Positions 35,398-43,486 of a DNA stretch of 64,000 nt are shown one piece after another. The notes under the pieces were generated by a model. The model had not been told where the DNA came from. It was given only the letters and a program-made list of their open reading frames with translations, and did not search any database. The DNA is taken from NCBI GenBank assembly GCA_023436885.1, contig JAEZHI010000006.1, positions 76,484 to 140,483 on the forward strand, given 5' to 3'. The stretch comes from Pseudomonadota bacterium (lineage in GTDB: Bacteria > Pseudomonadota > Alphaproteobacteria > Rhizobiales > Pleomorphomonadaceae). The position numbers and the translations under genes were made by a program. Numbering within the stretch: the first letter of the stretch is position 1; every line of letters begins with the position of its first letter.

Positions 35398-36348
35398 TCA
35401 GGCGCTTGCCTTGTTCAACAGCTCTATCTCTGCCGGCGTGAGGTGCAGCGTTGCGGCATGGGCGAAGCTTTCGACATGCGCCACCTTGGTGGCGCTGGCG
35501 ATCGGGGCGGTGATGCCTGGTCGCGCCATAAGCCAGGCAAGCGCGACTTCCGCCGGCTTGGCATGGTGGGCTTCGGCGACTTGGTCGACCGCCGACAAAA
35601 TACCGAAGCCGCGCTCATTGAGGTATTTCTCGACGCCGCCGGCCCGGCTACTGCCTTTGAGATCATCAGCCGAGCGATACTTGCCGCTCAGGAAGCCCGA
35701 GGCGAGGCTATAGTAGGGCACGACGCCAATATCCTCGTGCATGCAGAGATCGCGCAGCGCCCCATCAAAGTGCGAACGTTCTGCCAGACTGTAGTTGGGC
35801 TGAAGCACCTGATAGGACGGCAAGTGCGTCCGACGCGAGACGTCGAGAGCCGCGCCAAGCTGCTCGGCGTCAACGTTTGAGACGCCGATCGCCCGCACCT
35901 TGCCGGCACGTATCAGCTTGTCATAGGCGCCGAGCGTCTCCTCGTAGGGCGTCGCGTCAGGCCAGTGGGAAAAATAAAGATCGATGCGATCGATCCCAAG
36001 CCGGGACAGCGACCGATCGACTGCCTTCAGTATCCAGGCTTCCCCGAGGCCTTTTTCGCCTGGTCGGCCAAGGTCTGAGCCGACCTTCGTGAAGATCTTC
36101 AGTTTGTCCCGCAAGCCAGGCCGCGCCTTTAGCCAGCGTCCGATGATCGTCTCGGATTCTCCGCCCGTGTTGCCAGGCTTCCAGCGTGAATAGACATCCG
36201 CCGTATCGATCGCATCGAAGCCGTGATCCACGAAGGCGTCCAGCACATCGAAGCTGGCCTTCTCGTCGATGGTCCAGCCAAAGACATTGCCGCCAAATAC
36301 CAGAGGAGCAATATCGAAGCCTGTTTTGCCAAGCGGGCGCTTTTTCAT
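35398..36348 (-). CDS. Aldo/keto reductase family oxidoreductase
   Basis: The 316-residue (alpha/beta)8-barrel protein has the AKR tetrad: Asp in FDAIDTADVYS with its following Tyr, Lys in IFTKVGSD and His in YFSHWPD. The NADPH-binding C-terminal part is MARPGITAPIASATKVAHV. Its spacing resembles the YajO/Tas-like AKR12/13 group. It reduces aldehydes or ketones, with substrate unknown. The ATG at 36348 has GGAGAGG just upstream. It converges on deoC, which produces acetaldehyde and a triose phosphate, but no direct link is evident. Confidence 0.9.
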   Translation of the reverse strand: MKKRPLGKTGFDIAPLVFGGNVFGWTIDEKASFDVLDAFVDHGFDAIDTADVYSRWKPGNTGGESETIIGRWLKARPGLRDKLKIFTKVGSDLGRPGEKGLGEAWILKAVDRSLSRLGIDRIDLYFSHWPDATPYEETLGAYDKLIRAGKVRAIGVSNVDAEQLGAALDVSRRTHLPSYQVLQPNYSLAERSHFDGALRDLCMHEDIGVVPYYSLASGFLSGKYRSADDLKGSSRAGGVEKYLNERGFGILSAVDQVAEAHHAKPAEVALAWLMARPGITAPIASATKVAHVESFAHAATLHLTPAEIELLNKASA

Positions 36349-36531
36349 TTTCCTCTCCGATCGCTGGAGCATTCGTCGACCAGATCGGAGTGTCCGGCCG
36401 TCAAACCAATGCTGCCGCTTAATTCATCGAGCAGCTGCGTCGAATTGCTGCTGACCGGGGGATTATAGGGGGCTGCGCAACGCCCGTCATGTCGGCGCTT
36501 CGGCCAATCCACGACGGGACGATGCGAGGAG

Positions 36532-38220
36532 TTAGAACAACACGTCGTCGAAGAGGTCTTCACTGTCCTTCGCCGGTGCAACCGCCGGGGCGGGCGCATT
36601 GCCTGCTCCCAGGATCGCCCGGTGAATGTCGCGCTCGGCGGCCATCGTATAAACAGCGAAAAGCCGTTCTGAAAAGCCCGTGTAGTCCTTCAAATTCTCG
36701 GCTAAACCCAGATGGCCATCGCTGCCGAACAGCCTGCGGCAGGTCTCGAGATGTTCTCCGAGGTCCTTGGCAAAATCGATGTCCTTGGCAATATGCCCGA
36801 TCCGCTCGGCAATGGCGTTGCCGCTTTCGGTTGCTTCCTTGAGATGCAGGCTGGTACGCGCACTCGCTTCGCGCAGGGTGGCTACAGCGCCATCGACCTC
36901 ACCCACGATATCGACTGACTGGCCGCTTCCTTCCGCATCGATGCCGGCTGCGGCCTCGCGCATGGCCGACAAACGGCGCAAGATTTCCTCGGCCGCGACG
37001 CCGAGCCGTGCGGCATAGGTGTTCATTTCCGCTGCGACGACGCCGACGGCCCGCCCCTTTGCTCCAAGGCGGTTACTACGCAGGTAGGCATTGATCGCAA
37101 GGCAACGAATGTCGTCCCGGACGCTGCGGATGTTACCGATATTGCCCATGTTGCTGAGCAGCTCGGTGGCGACTTGCTTGGTGGCCGCATAGGCTTCCGC
37201 TGCCAGAACGCCCGAGCGCTCGATATCGCCCACGACGCTGCGGGCCATACTCACGCCTTCCTCGATCGCGTGCATGGAATCGCCGCCACCGCCGGCCCTG
37301 TCATTCAGGGTGAGAACGCGCTCCGCTTCCTTGGCCAGCCCTTCGATGGAGGCCACGACAACGCGTGTCTGTTCGGTGAAGTCCTTGATCATCGCCGAGG
37401 TTTGCGCCGCCAGCAGCCGTATCGCGACATCGGCAAGCGCCTCGGCCTTCTGCTCGCTCTCGCATCTCGATACTTCATCCATCAGAATAGCAATGCCGGC
37501 CTGGACGTGTTCGATCCGCTGACGGGCGACGTCGCCGACTTGCAGTGCCGACAATACCTTGCCGACCTTCTCCTGCACGGATTTCGCGATGTCGGACGTG
37601 CCGGCTGCTAGGCGCCGCAGGCCTGCGCGCCGATTGTGCAAGGCGTCAAGAGCGTCACTCAGCGTCGAGGAAACGGCGGATACCTGCGCATCGAGGCTGG
37701 AATTCTTCCCGCCCTCGCAAGCAGCGGCGAGCTTCGTGCTCAACTCGCCCACCTTGGCCGCAAAGATATCGATCTGGCCAATGGCCGATCCAACATATTT
37801 GTCGACGTCGTCCGCGAACTGAGCAAACTCCGTCACACCGGCGCCGGCGATCCGGGTTTCCATCGCGCAGGTGGTCAGGTAGCGCAGCGACCTTTGCATG
37901 TCGCGCGTACGCGGTGTGATCGCCTCGCCGTTGGCAAGAACCGACGCCAGCCGCTTCCCGGCAACCGCTTCGCTCTCCACCAAATTGGTAAGGCCTTTGA
38001 GCGTGGCGGTCAGTCGCGTTGCCGCCTCGTCACAGGCATGATCGTCGAGTGCGCCAGTGACGCCGTCGATGGCCGCAAGGAGGCGTGCGACAATGTCGTA
38101 GGCCGCCATAAGCGCCTTGCCACCCTCGACGAAACGTTCCTCGATCCGCGAGCGAGCAGCCTCAAGCTGGTCGGATACCGCACGCAGGTCAGGTCGGCGG
38201 GACATACCGTCGGAATTCAC
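36532..38220 (-). CDS. Soluble coiled-coil chemotaxis-like protein with CheZ-like motifs
   Basis: The 562-residue protein is almost entirely helical and rich in Ala, Glu and Arg, with no membrane segment or obvious sensory domain. It resembles cytosolic receptor-like proteins but lacks the canonical receptor hairpin tip. Two features recall CheZ: a D-x-x-x-Q motif in VGDVARQRIEHV (Asp230, Gln234), as in the CheZ catalytic helix, and an acidic/hydrophobic tail EDLFDDVLF (554-562) like the CheY-binding tail of CheZ. The start is a GTG with GGAG seven bases upstream; an ATG five codons later is possible. No che or fla genes are nearby. The phosphatase idea is inference. Confidence 0.6.
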   Translation of the reverse strand: MNSDGMSRRPDLRAVSDQLEAARSRIEERFVEGGKALMAAYDIVARLLAAIDGVTGALDDHACDEAATRLTATLKGLTNLVESEAVAGKRLASVLANGEAITPRTRDMQRSLRYLTTCAMETRIAGAGVTEFAQFADDVDKYVGSAIGQIDIFAAKVGELSTKLAAACEGGKNSSLDAQVSAVSSTLSDALDALHNRRAGLRRLAAGTSDIAKSVQEKVGKVLSALQVGDVARQRIEHVQAGIAILMDEVSRCESEQKAEALADVAIRLLAAQTSAMIKDFTEQTRVVVASIEGLAKEAERVLTLNDRAGGGGDSMHAIEEGVSMARSVVGDIERSGVLAAEAYAATKQVATELLSNMGNIGNIRSVRDDIRCLAINAYLRSNRLGAKGRAVGVVAAEMNTYAARLGVAAEEILRRLSAMREAAAGIDAEGSGQSVDIVGEVDGAVATLREASARTSLHLKEATESGNAIAERIGHIAKDIDFAKDLGEHLETCRRLFGSDGHLGLAENLKDYTGFSERLFAVYTMAAERDIHRAILGAGNAPAPAVAPAKDSEDLFDDVLF

Positions 38221-38259
38221 GCTTCTACTCCTGTGTTGAACTCATGATTCCAGAAAAGA

Positions 38260-38276
38260 GTGAAATATCGGTTCAC
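38260..38276. promoter_or_regulatory. Possible operator between the CheZ-like and lacI-type genes
   Basis: GTGAA-ATATCGG-TTCAC has the same outer arms as the operator at 43321-43336 but a one-base-longer centre. It lies 132 bases upstream of the LacI-type start, where autoregulation could act. The changed spacing makes binding by the same protein uncertain. Confidence 0.3.
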
Positions 38277-38407
38277 CACCTGCAGTCGTTTGCGCGTACA
38301 TGGCTGATTGCTCCTCACTGAAAAACAAGACGAAACATGCTTTCCACTTTGCTTACGGTCATGCGATAAGCTGCGGCACCCCATTCCAGAACGGGATTCT
38401 GCCAACG

Positions 38408-39400
38408 ATGACCGACAAGCCACCTCGCGAGGGCAAACGCCCGACGATTGCCGATGTGGCACGTGTGGCGGGGGTGGCTCCGGCCATTGTATCGCGGGCA
38501 CTGTCACCCGATCGCAGGCCGGTTTCACTGGAGAAAAAAGAGCGAGTCCTGAAGGCCGCGGCCGAACTCGGCTATCATCAGAATCCCCTGGCACGGGGAC
38601 TGGCCACCAAGTCGATCGATCTTGTGGCCGTCATCATCAACTACCTGAACGACCTTTCCGACCTCGATCTTTTCGACCCTTTGCTCGACGGCATCCAGTC
38701 ACTGGGCAAGCAGGCGATCCTGATCCGTGTCGGCCGCACCAAGCGCATCGATGACTTCCTGCGTAACTCGCTGACCTACCACGTACACGCCGCGCTGGTG
38801 TTCTCCGACTTCGCCGATGCCAGCGAGGTGCGCGCGCTGTTTCACAGCGACAACGTGCTGATGCTGAACGGACGCTCCGATGCGCAAAGCGCCCGCATCC
38901 ACATCGATGAGGCCACTGGGATCCGCGAGTTGGTGCGGCACACGCAGGTGCAAGGCGTTGGCAGCGCGGTGCTTGTAACCGGCCGTGCCAGTTCGCTGGT
39001 CGAGGAGGCCCGCATTGCCGCCTACCGGATGGCTTGTGCCGACTCTGGCATCAGGCTCATCGCGGAGATCGGCGGCGACTATTCCTATGCTTCCGGCGTC
39101 AAGGCGGCAGCGGCCATAGCCGGAGAGGTTCCCGAGGCCGTATTTTGTACCTCGGACTCCATGGCGATGGGCGTGATGGATGGCCTTCGGACGGCAGGGC
39201 AACGACCGCCCGACGATTACCTCCTTTACGGTTTTGATGCCGTCGAGAAGGGCAACTTCGCTGCCTATGATATTTCGAGTGTCGGCTTCGATCGTTCAGA
39301 GCTGGTCGACGGCATCCTGGCTTATTTGAGAGGGCCGGCCGAGTTCCCGGAGACTGGCCTCGACATCTCCACGCGCTTCATTGCTCGAGCGACAGGCTGA
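38408..39400 (+). CDS. LacI-family transcriptional regulator
   Basis: The 330-residue protein begins with a LacI helix-turn-helix (PTIADVARVAGVAPAIVSRAL, about residues 11-31) and hinge (YHQNPLARGLATKS). A type I periplasmic-binding-like effector domain follows. It is convergent with the amino-acid ABC/asparaginase operon, whose promoter at 43.3 kb carries a canonical LacI-type operator, so this is the best candidate repressor. LacI effectors are usually sugars, which is notable for an amino-acid transporter. The ATG at 38408 fits the family start; the ribosome site is weak and the frame extends upstream without similarity. Confidence 0.92.
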   Translation: MTDKPPREGKRPTIADVARVAGVAPAIVSRALSPDRRPVSLEKKERVLKAAAELGYHQNPLARGLATKSIDLVAVIINYLNDLSDLDLFDPLLDGIQSLGKQAILIRVGRTKRIDDFLRNSLTYHVHAALVFSDFADASEVRALFHSDNVLMLNGRSDAQSARIHIDEATGIRELVRHTQVQGVGSAVLVTGRASSLVEEARIAAYRMACADSGIRLIAEIGGDYSYASGVKAAAAIAGEVPEAVFCTSDSMAMGVMDGLRTAGQRPPDDYLLYGFDAVEKGNFAAYDISSVGFDRSELVDGILAYLRGPAEFPETGLDISTRFIARATG

Positions 39401-39420
39401 GCCTCAACGCCAATCCCCCG

Positions 39421-39455
39421 AAAAAATCTCGGCGCCGGTTCTCACCAGCGCCGAG
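39421..39455 (-). terminator. Intrinsic terminator of the amino-acid ABC/asparaginase operon
   Basis: On the minus strand CTCGGCGC (39455-39448) pairs with GCGCCGAG (39435-39428), followed by A and six T bases. It lies 40 bases past the stop of the binding-protein gene and separates the operon from the convergent lacI-type gene. Confidence 0.92.
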
Positions 39456-39494
39456 CTGCGTCTGCGGTCCTCAATGGGCGGATTTCCCGCCTTC

Positions 39495-40292
39495 TTACCA
39501 AAGCGGGGTCAGCGTCGGCGGATTGGCCTTCTCGCCCCACCACTTCTTGTAATTTACTTCATAGGCGCCCGACTGGATGTAGTCGGAGACGAACATGTCG
39601 ACCCAGCGCTGGAAGTCAGGGTCGCCCTGGGCGATGGCGATGCCGATCGGGTCGTTGGAGTAAAGGCCGGGCAGGGTGGTGAGCGACGGGTCCTTGGTAG
39701 CGAGGTAGTCGAGCATCGACGAGTCTTCGATGCCGGCGTCGACGCGCTTCTGCTTGAGCAGCAGCACGCCATCCGGCGAGAAGTTGTCGGTGTAGACCAG
39801 CTCGGCGGTCGGCACGGCGCGCTTCAGGAAGGTTTCGCCCGTGGTGCCACGACCGACCACGACCTTCTTGCCGGCGAGGCCTTCCAGCGTGGTGATGCCG
39901 GCGTCGGCCTGCACTATGATGCGGAGGCCAGCGCGGTTGTAGGGGATCGAGAAGCTGACGGCCTTGGCGCGGGCCAGCGTCGCCGAGGTATTGGCAACCA
40001 CGAGATCGAGCTGGTTGGAGACCAGCATGGACACGCGGGCGTCACCCGATACATCGGTGAACTCGGGCTTTACGCCGAGCTTTTCGGCCAGCATGGTAGC
40101 GACGTCGACGTCATAGCCGACCGGGTTGTTCTGGGCGTCACGGAAGCCGATCGGCTCGCCGCCCAGCGACACGCCGATACGGATGGTGCCGGCGTCGAGA
40201 ATTTCCTGCAGCTTGGAGCCGGCGCTCGCCGTGCTGGCCAGCGCGAGGCACATGGCCGCGGCGGCAAGAGTTGTCTTCAGAAGCCGATGCAT
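39495..40292 (-). CDS. Family 3 amino-acid ABC transporter substrate-binding protein
   Basis: The 265-residue precursor has a signal peptide (MHRLLKTTLAAAAMCLALAS, cleaved near ASA-G). The SBP_bac_3 fold follows: IRIGVSLGGEPIGFRDAQNN, VGYDVDVATMLAEKLG and ARVSMLVSNQLDLVVANTSAT. Members bind polar amino acids or opines. It is the last gene of the operon (permease, permease, ATPase, hydrolase, binding protein). An AGGAGAG ribosome site lies five bases before the ATG. The adjacent glycosylasparaginase-type hydrolase hints that the ligand may be a modified asparagine rather than a free amino acid; this is inference. Confidence 0.93.
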   Translation of the reverse strand: MHRLLKTTLAAAAMCLALASTASAGSKLQEILDAGTIRIGVSLGGEPIGFRDAQNNPVGYDVDVATMLAEKLGVKPEFTDVSGDARVSMLVSNQLDLVVANTSATLARAKAVSFSIPYNRAGLRIIVQADAGITTLEGLAGKKVVVGRGTTGETFLKRAVPTAELVYTDNFSPDGVLLLKQKRVDAGIEDSSMLDYLATKDPSLTTLPGLYSNDPIGIAIAQGDPDFQRWVDMFVSDYIQSGAYEVNYKKWWGEKANPPTLTPLW

Positions 40293-40308
40293 GGTTTCTC
40301 TCCTGTAA

Positions 40309-41226
40309 TCAAAGCTGTTCCGATTGCCGCCGCTCGGGCGCGGGCATGCCGGGTTCCCAGAACCAATAGGAGACCGGTCTGCTACCCCTGAGCGTGACGA
40401 CGCGATGGTTGTTTTTATTGTCGAGCGCATGAATGACCACCTCGCCAATGAAGCCACCCTTGAGGGCGAGGAGATCCTCGGCGGCGCGCTCTACCGCCGC
40501 ATCGAGGGAAAGGCCGAATTTCAGTCCCTGCACCACGGCGTGCGATGTCGAGCAGCGCATGGTCATCTCGCCGGTGTGGGTGCAGGCGGCGACGCCATAG
40601 CGGCTGTCGGCATAAAAGCCGGCGCCGGGGATCGGGCTGTCGCCGAGCCGGCCTGGATATTTCCAGGCCCAGCCGGAGGTCGAAGTGGCAACCGCGGCAT
40701 TGCCGCCAGCATCGATGCCGAGAAAGACTGTGGTGTCGCGTACCCGCTCGGGATCGGTAATGGCGTTGGACAGCGGGATCAGCGGCACGTTCGGGAAGGC
40801 GGCGCGCGCCTTTTCGTCGAGCAATCCATCGAGCTTTTCCCGCCAGACCCGCTTGCTGTCGGGATAGAGCACGTCGTCTTCACTGAAACCGATTTCACTT
40901 GCGAAACGACGAGCGCCTTCGCCGGTCAACATGACGTGGGGCAGGCGGCGCATCACCTCGCGCGCCAGCGCGGCCACGTGCAGCGTGCGCGGTACGGCGC
41001 CGACCGAGCCGACGCCCAGCGTTGTCCCGTCCATCACGGCGCCGTCGCACTCCATGTCGCCGACCATGTTCGGCCAGCCGCCATAGCCGACGGAGCGCAC
41101 GCTCGGTGCCGCCTCGACGTAACCGATGCCCTCGACGAGGGCGTCAAGGGCTGCTCCCCCGGCGAGGAGGGTATCGACCGCATGGGAAAAGCCGGGCTCA
41201 GCCTCGGTATTGGCAAGCAGGATCAA
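40309..41226 (-). CDS. N-terminal-nucleophile hydrolase, aspartylglucosaminidase / isoaspartyl peptidase family
   Basis: The 305-residue protein aligns with bacterial glycosylasparaginase over its length: GGAALDALVEGI near residue 24, SVGYGGWPN near 45, and the self-cleavage site Asp164-Thr165 in VRDTTVFLGID. The substrate loop GRLGDSPIPGAGFYAD supplies Arg and Asp, and ACTHTGE replaces the usual ATGHGE. Processing would yield an alpha chain and a beta chain with Thr165 as nucleophile. It would release aspartate from GlcNAc-Asn or cleave beta-aspartyl bonds. There is no signal peptide, so it acts in the cytoplasm on imported substrate. The start is an inferred TTG; the first ATG would remove conserved sequence. 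It lies 3 bases after the ATPase gene. Confidence 0.85.
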   Translation of the reverse strand: MILLANTEAEPGFSHAVDTLLAGGAALDALVEGIGYVEAAPSVRSVGYGGWPNMVGDMECDGAVMDGTTLGVGSVGAVPRTLHVAALAREVMRRLPHVMLTGEGARRFASEIGFSEDDVLYPDSKRVWREKLDGLLDEKARAAFPNVPLIPLSNAITDPERVRDTTVFLGIDAGGNAAVATSTSGWAWKYPGRLGDSPIPGAGFYADSRYGVAACTHTGEMTMRCSTSHAVVQGLKFGLSLDAAVERAAEDLLALKGGFIGEVVIHALDNKNNHRVVTLRGSRPVSYWFWEPGMPAPERRQSEQL

Positions 41227-41229
41227 GGC

Positions 41230-41964
41230 TCAGTCCTTTTTCATCTTGGATAGGAACTGCCGGATGCGCGGCACGGCGAGGCCGCCATCCTCGGCGAAGA
41301 ACTTCTCCGTCGGCAGGTCGACGATCAGCTCGCCCTGTTCGAGGAAGACGATGCGGCTCGAAATGTGGCGGGCAAACTCGATCTCATGGGTGACGAACAC
41401 CATGGTCGTGCCGTCGGCAGCGAGTTCGGCAAGGATGCGTAGCACGTCGCCGGTCATTTCCGGGTCGAGCGCCGAGGTCACCTCGTCGAGCAGCAGGTAG
41501 CGCGGCTGCATGGCCAGCGCCCGGCAGATGCCGACGCGCTGGCGCTGGCCGCCGGACAGCTGCTGCGGATAGGCGTCGGCATGGGCGCCCAGCCCCACCT
41601 TGTCGAGCAGCGCGCGGGCCCGCGCCTCCGCTTCTGCCTTGGGCAGCTTCAGCACTTCGATGGGCGCGAGAGTAATATTCCTCAGCGCCGTCATGTGCGG
41701 ATAGAGATTGAACAGCTGGAAGACGGTGGCCGAGGCACGGCGGGCAGCGACGAGACCGGCCTTGGTGGAAACGTCGTTGCCGTCGACGGTGATCTTGCCG
41801 CCCGACAGCGTCTCAAGGCCGTTGATACAGCGGATCAGCGTCGACTTGCCGGAGCCGGAAGCACCGAGGATGGTCACCACCTCGCCTGGCTCGACGCGCA
41901 GGTTGACGCGCTTCAGTACCGCGACGTCTCCGAAGCGCTTCTCGACGTTTTCGGCGACGATCAT
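41230..41964 (-). CDS. Polar amino-acid ABC transporter ATPase
   Basis: The 244-residue GlnQ/HisP-type ATPase has Walker A GASGSGKST (about 35-43), Q-loop TVFQLFNLYPHM, signature LSGGQRQRV, Walker B LLLDEVTSALDP and H-loop FVTHEIEFAR. It uses valine where DEPTSALD is usual, a change seen in other members. The ATG at 41964 overlaps the upstream stop as TGATG; an in-frame ATG five codons earlier (41979) is an alternative. It sits between the permease and hydrolase genes. Confidence 0.94.
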   Translation of the reverse strand: MIVAENVEKRFGDVAVLKRVNLRVEPGEVVTILGASGSGKSTLIRCINGLETLSGGKITVDGNDVSTKAGLVAARRASATVFQLFNLYPHMTALRNITLAPIEVLKLPKAEAEARARALLDKVGLGAHADAYPQQLSGGQRQRVGICRALAMQPRYLLLDEVTSALDPEMTGDVLRILAELAADGTTMVFVTHEIEFARHISSRIVFLEQGELIVDLPTEKFFAEDGGLAVPRIRQFLSKMKKD

Positions 41965-42635
41965 CAGATGCCCCCCCATTTGACGGATTTGCGGAGCGCT
42001 GCCTCGATGCGGCTCCCGACATGGGCGAGCGTCTTCGCCGCGAGATAGTAGATGAGGCCGATGACAGCCCAGACTATGAAGGGCTGTAACGTCCTGAGGT
42101 TCAGGATGTTGCCGATTTTGGTCAGGTCGAACACGCCGATCACCGAGATCAGCGACGTCACCTGCAACTGGTTGACCAGAATGCCGACCAAGGGTCCCAC
42201 CGAGAAGGCGGCGGCCTGCGGAGCGATGATCAGGCGCAGGATCTGCGACCTGTTGAGACCGAACACCTTGGCCGCCTCGATCTGATCGCGATCGATGGAT
42301 TCGATGCCGGAACGGAAGATGACGAAGGCGAAGGCGGCGGTGTTGAGACTGATGGTCAGTGTCGCAGCTTCGACCGGCGTCATCCGGACGTGCAGGAAGG
42401 CTGGGATGCCGAAGAACACCAGGAACAGCTGCACCAGTACGGGCGAGTTCTTGAGTGCCTCGGCGACGAGTACGATCACCGGCCGGCAGCCAGGGATCCG
42501 GTAGTGGTGGACGATAGCTAACACAAGGCCTACGAGGAGGCCGATCAGCGTCGTGCCGACGAACAGAGCCAGCGTGACGCCGAGACCCTGCAGCAGCAGG
42601 ATGATGTCATAGGGCGTGAAGTCGGCGTAGCGCAT
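41964..42635 (-). CDS. Polar amino-acid ABC transporter permease (second subunit)
   Basis: The 223-residue HisM-type permease has about five membrane segments. It includes the family signatures LVAEALKNSPVLVQLFLVFFG (periplasmic-side segment, about residues 57-77) and the EAA loop IEAAKVFGLNRSQILRLIIAPQA (about residues 122-144). Its ATG overlaps the upstream permease stop (TGATG), so the two permeases are translationally coupled and probably form a heterodimer. A longer in-frame reading upstream is only an antisense or alternative-frame shadow. Confidence 0.93.
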   Translation of the reverse strand: MRYADFTPYDIILLLQGLGVTLALFVGTTLIGLLVGLVLAIVHHYRIPGCRPVIVLVAEALKNSPVLVQLFLVFFGIPAFLHVRMTPVEAATLTISLNTAAFAFVIFRSGIESIDRDQIEAAKVFGLNRSQILRLIIAPQAAAFSVGPLVGILVNQLQVTSLISVIGVFDLTKIGNILNLRTLQPFIVWAVIGLIYYLAAKTLAHVGSRIEAALRKSVKWGGI

Positions 42636-43297
42636 CAGCCCCCCACCATGAAGCGGTTGAGGCGATGATGAATCGCCGAGATGGCAAAGGAGAGCAGGGT
42701 GGTCAGCGAGGCGTAGAGCACCAAGAGCACCGCGTAGACTTCGAAGGGCTTGAAAGTGGTGGCGGCAACGATCTTGGCGGCGCCCGTCAGCTCGTTGACG
42801 GTAATGGTCGAAAGGATCGACGAGGTCAGCACGAGGTTGATCAGCACCGATCCCATCGGCCGTACTGAAACGCGCAGGGCGATCGGCAGCACGATGCGGG
42901 TGAAGATCTTGACGCGGCTGAGCCCGGACACCTTGGCGGCGTCGATCACACCCGGATCGATGGTCATGATGCCCGACAGGATGACGTCGGAGACGAAAGC
43001 GCCACCGGCAATCGACATGGCGATAACGCCGGTCTCGAAGGCTCCGATGTAGATGCCGAGTTCCGGCAGGCCGTAGAAAAAGAAGAACAGCTGGACCAGG
43101 AAGGGAACATTGCGAAATACGTCGCCGTAGACGTTGGCGATGACACGAACCAGCTTGTTGCCCGACGAGCGCATCGAGGCGGTCAGTGCACCCAGAACCA
43201 CAGCGCCAGCAATGGCAAGCAGGCAAGCGGCTACCGTCAGGGCAAAACCCTGCAACAGGAAACCGATATAGGGCTCGATCACCCGCCAGAAACGCAC
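42635..43297 (-). CDS. Polar amino-acid ABC transporter permease (first subunit)
   Basis: The 220-residue HisQ-type permease has the signatures NVYGDVFRNVPFLVQLFFFFYG and an EAA loop IDAAKVSGLSRVKIFTRIVLP. It is the first gene of the operon. I place the start at the GTG at 43297, which has a CGGGGGA ribosome site six bases upstream. The longer in-frame GTG at 43336 falls inside the LacI-type operator and probably within or upstream of the transcription start. Confidence 0.9.
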   Translation of the reverse strand: MRFWRVIEPYIGFLLQGFALTVAACLLAIAGAVVLGALTASMRSSGNKLVRVIANVYGDVFRNVPFLVQLFFFFYGLPELGIYIGAFETGVIAMSIAGGAFVSDVILSGIMTIDPGVIDAAKVSGLSRVKIFTRIVLPIALRVSVRPMGSVLINLVLTSSILSTITVNELTGAAKIVAATTFKPFEVYAVLLVLYASLTTLLSFAISAIHHRLNRFMVGG

Positions 43298-43320
43298 CGA
43301 TGTTCCCCCGCCGTTTTGTT

Positions 43321-43336
43321 GTGAAAGCGGTTTCAC
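43321..43336. promoter_or_regulatory. LacI-type operator of the amino-acid ABC/asparaginase operon
   Basis: GTGAAA-GCGG-TTTCAC fits the LacI/GalR consensus TGAAA-N-CG-N-TTTCA exactly. It overlaps the expected transcription start (about 43332) of the minus-strand promoter immediately upstream, the classic position for repression. The LacI-family gene at 38408-39400 is the obvious candidate partner. Confidence 0.8.
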
Positions 43337-43338
43337 TT

Positions 43339-43367
43339 TTTCTAGGGGCGATTCCTGAAACTGTCAA
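43339..43367 (-). promoter_or_regulatory. Sigma-70-type promoter of the amino-acid ABC/asparaginase operon
   Basis: On the minus strand TTGACA (43367-43362) is separated by exactly 17 bases from TAGAAA (43344-43339). This is a perfect -35 and a good -10. The predicted start of transcription lies within the LacI-type operator. Confidence 0.75.
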
Positions 43368-43428
43368 GCAAGGTGCGCGGAAGGGACATGGGGCGGCTGC
43401 AACGTATTATGATTGCAGATAAAGTTCA

Positions 43429-43461
43429 GGCGGGCGGTCGGCCCATACAAGGCCGCCCGCC
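43429..43461 (-). terminator. Probable terminator of the RND efflux operon
   Basis: GGCGGGCGG (43429-43437) pairs perfectly with CCGCCCGCC (43453-43461) over a 15-base loop, 25 bases past the RND pump stop. The following minus-strand sequence is only weakly T-rich. Confidence 0.5.
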
Positions 43462-43486
43462 CGCCGTTTCATTGCCCAGGAAAGAT

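Noticed and set aside
38334..38350. Possible LacI operator GAAAC-ATG-CTTTC just before the lacI-type gene
   Set aside because: The spacing between GAAA and TTTC is one base longer than the consensus and the central CG is missing.
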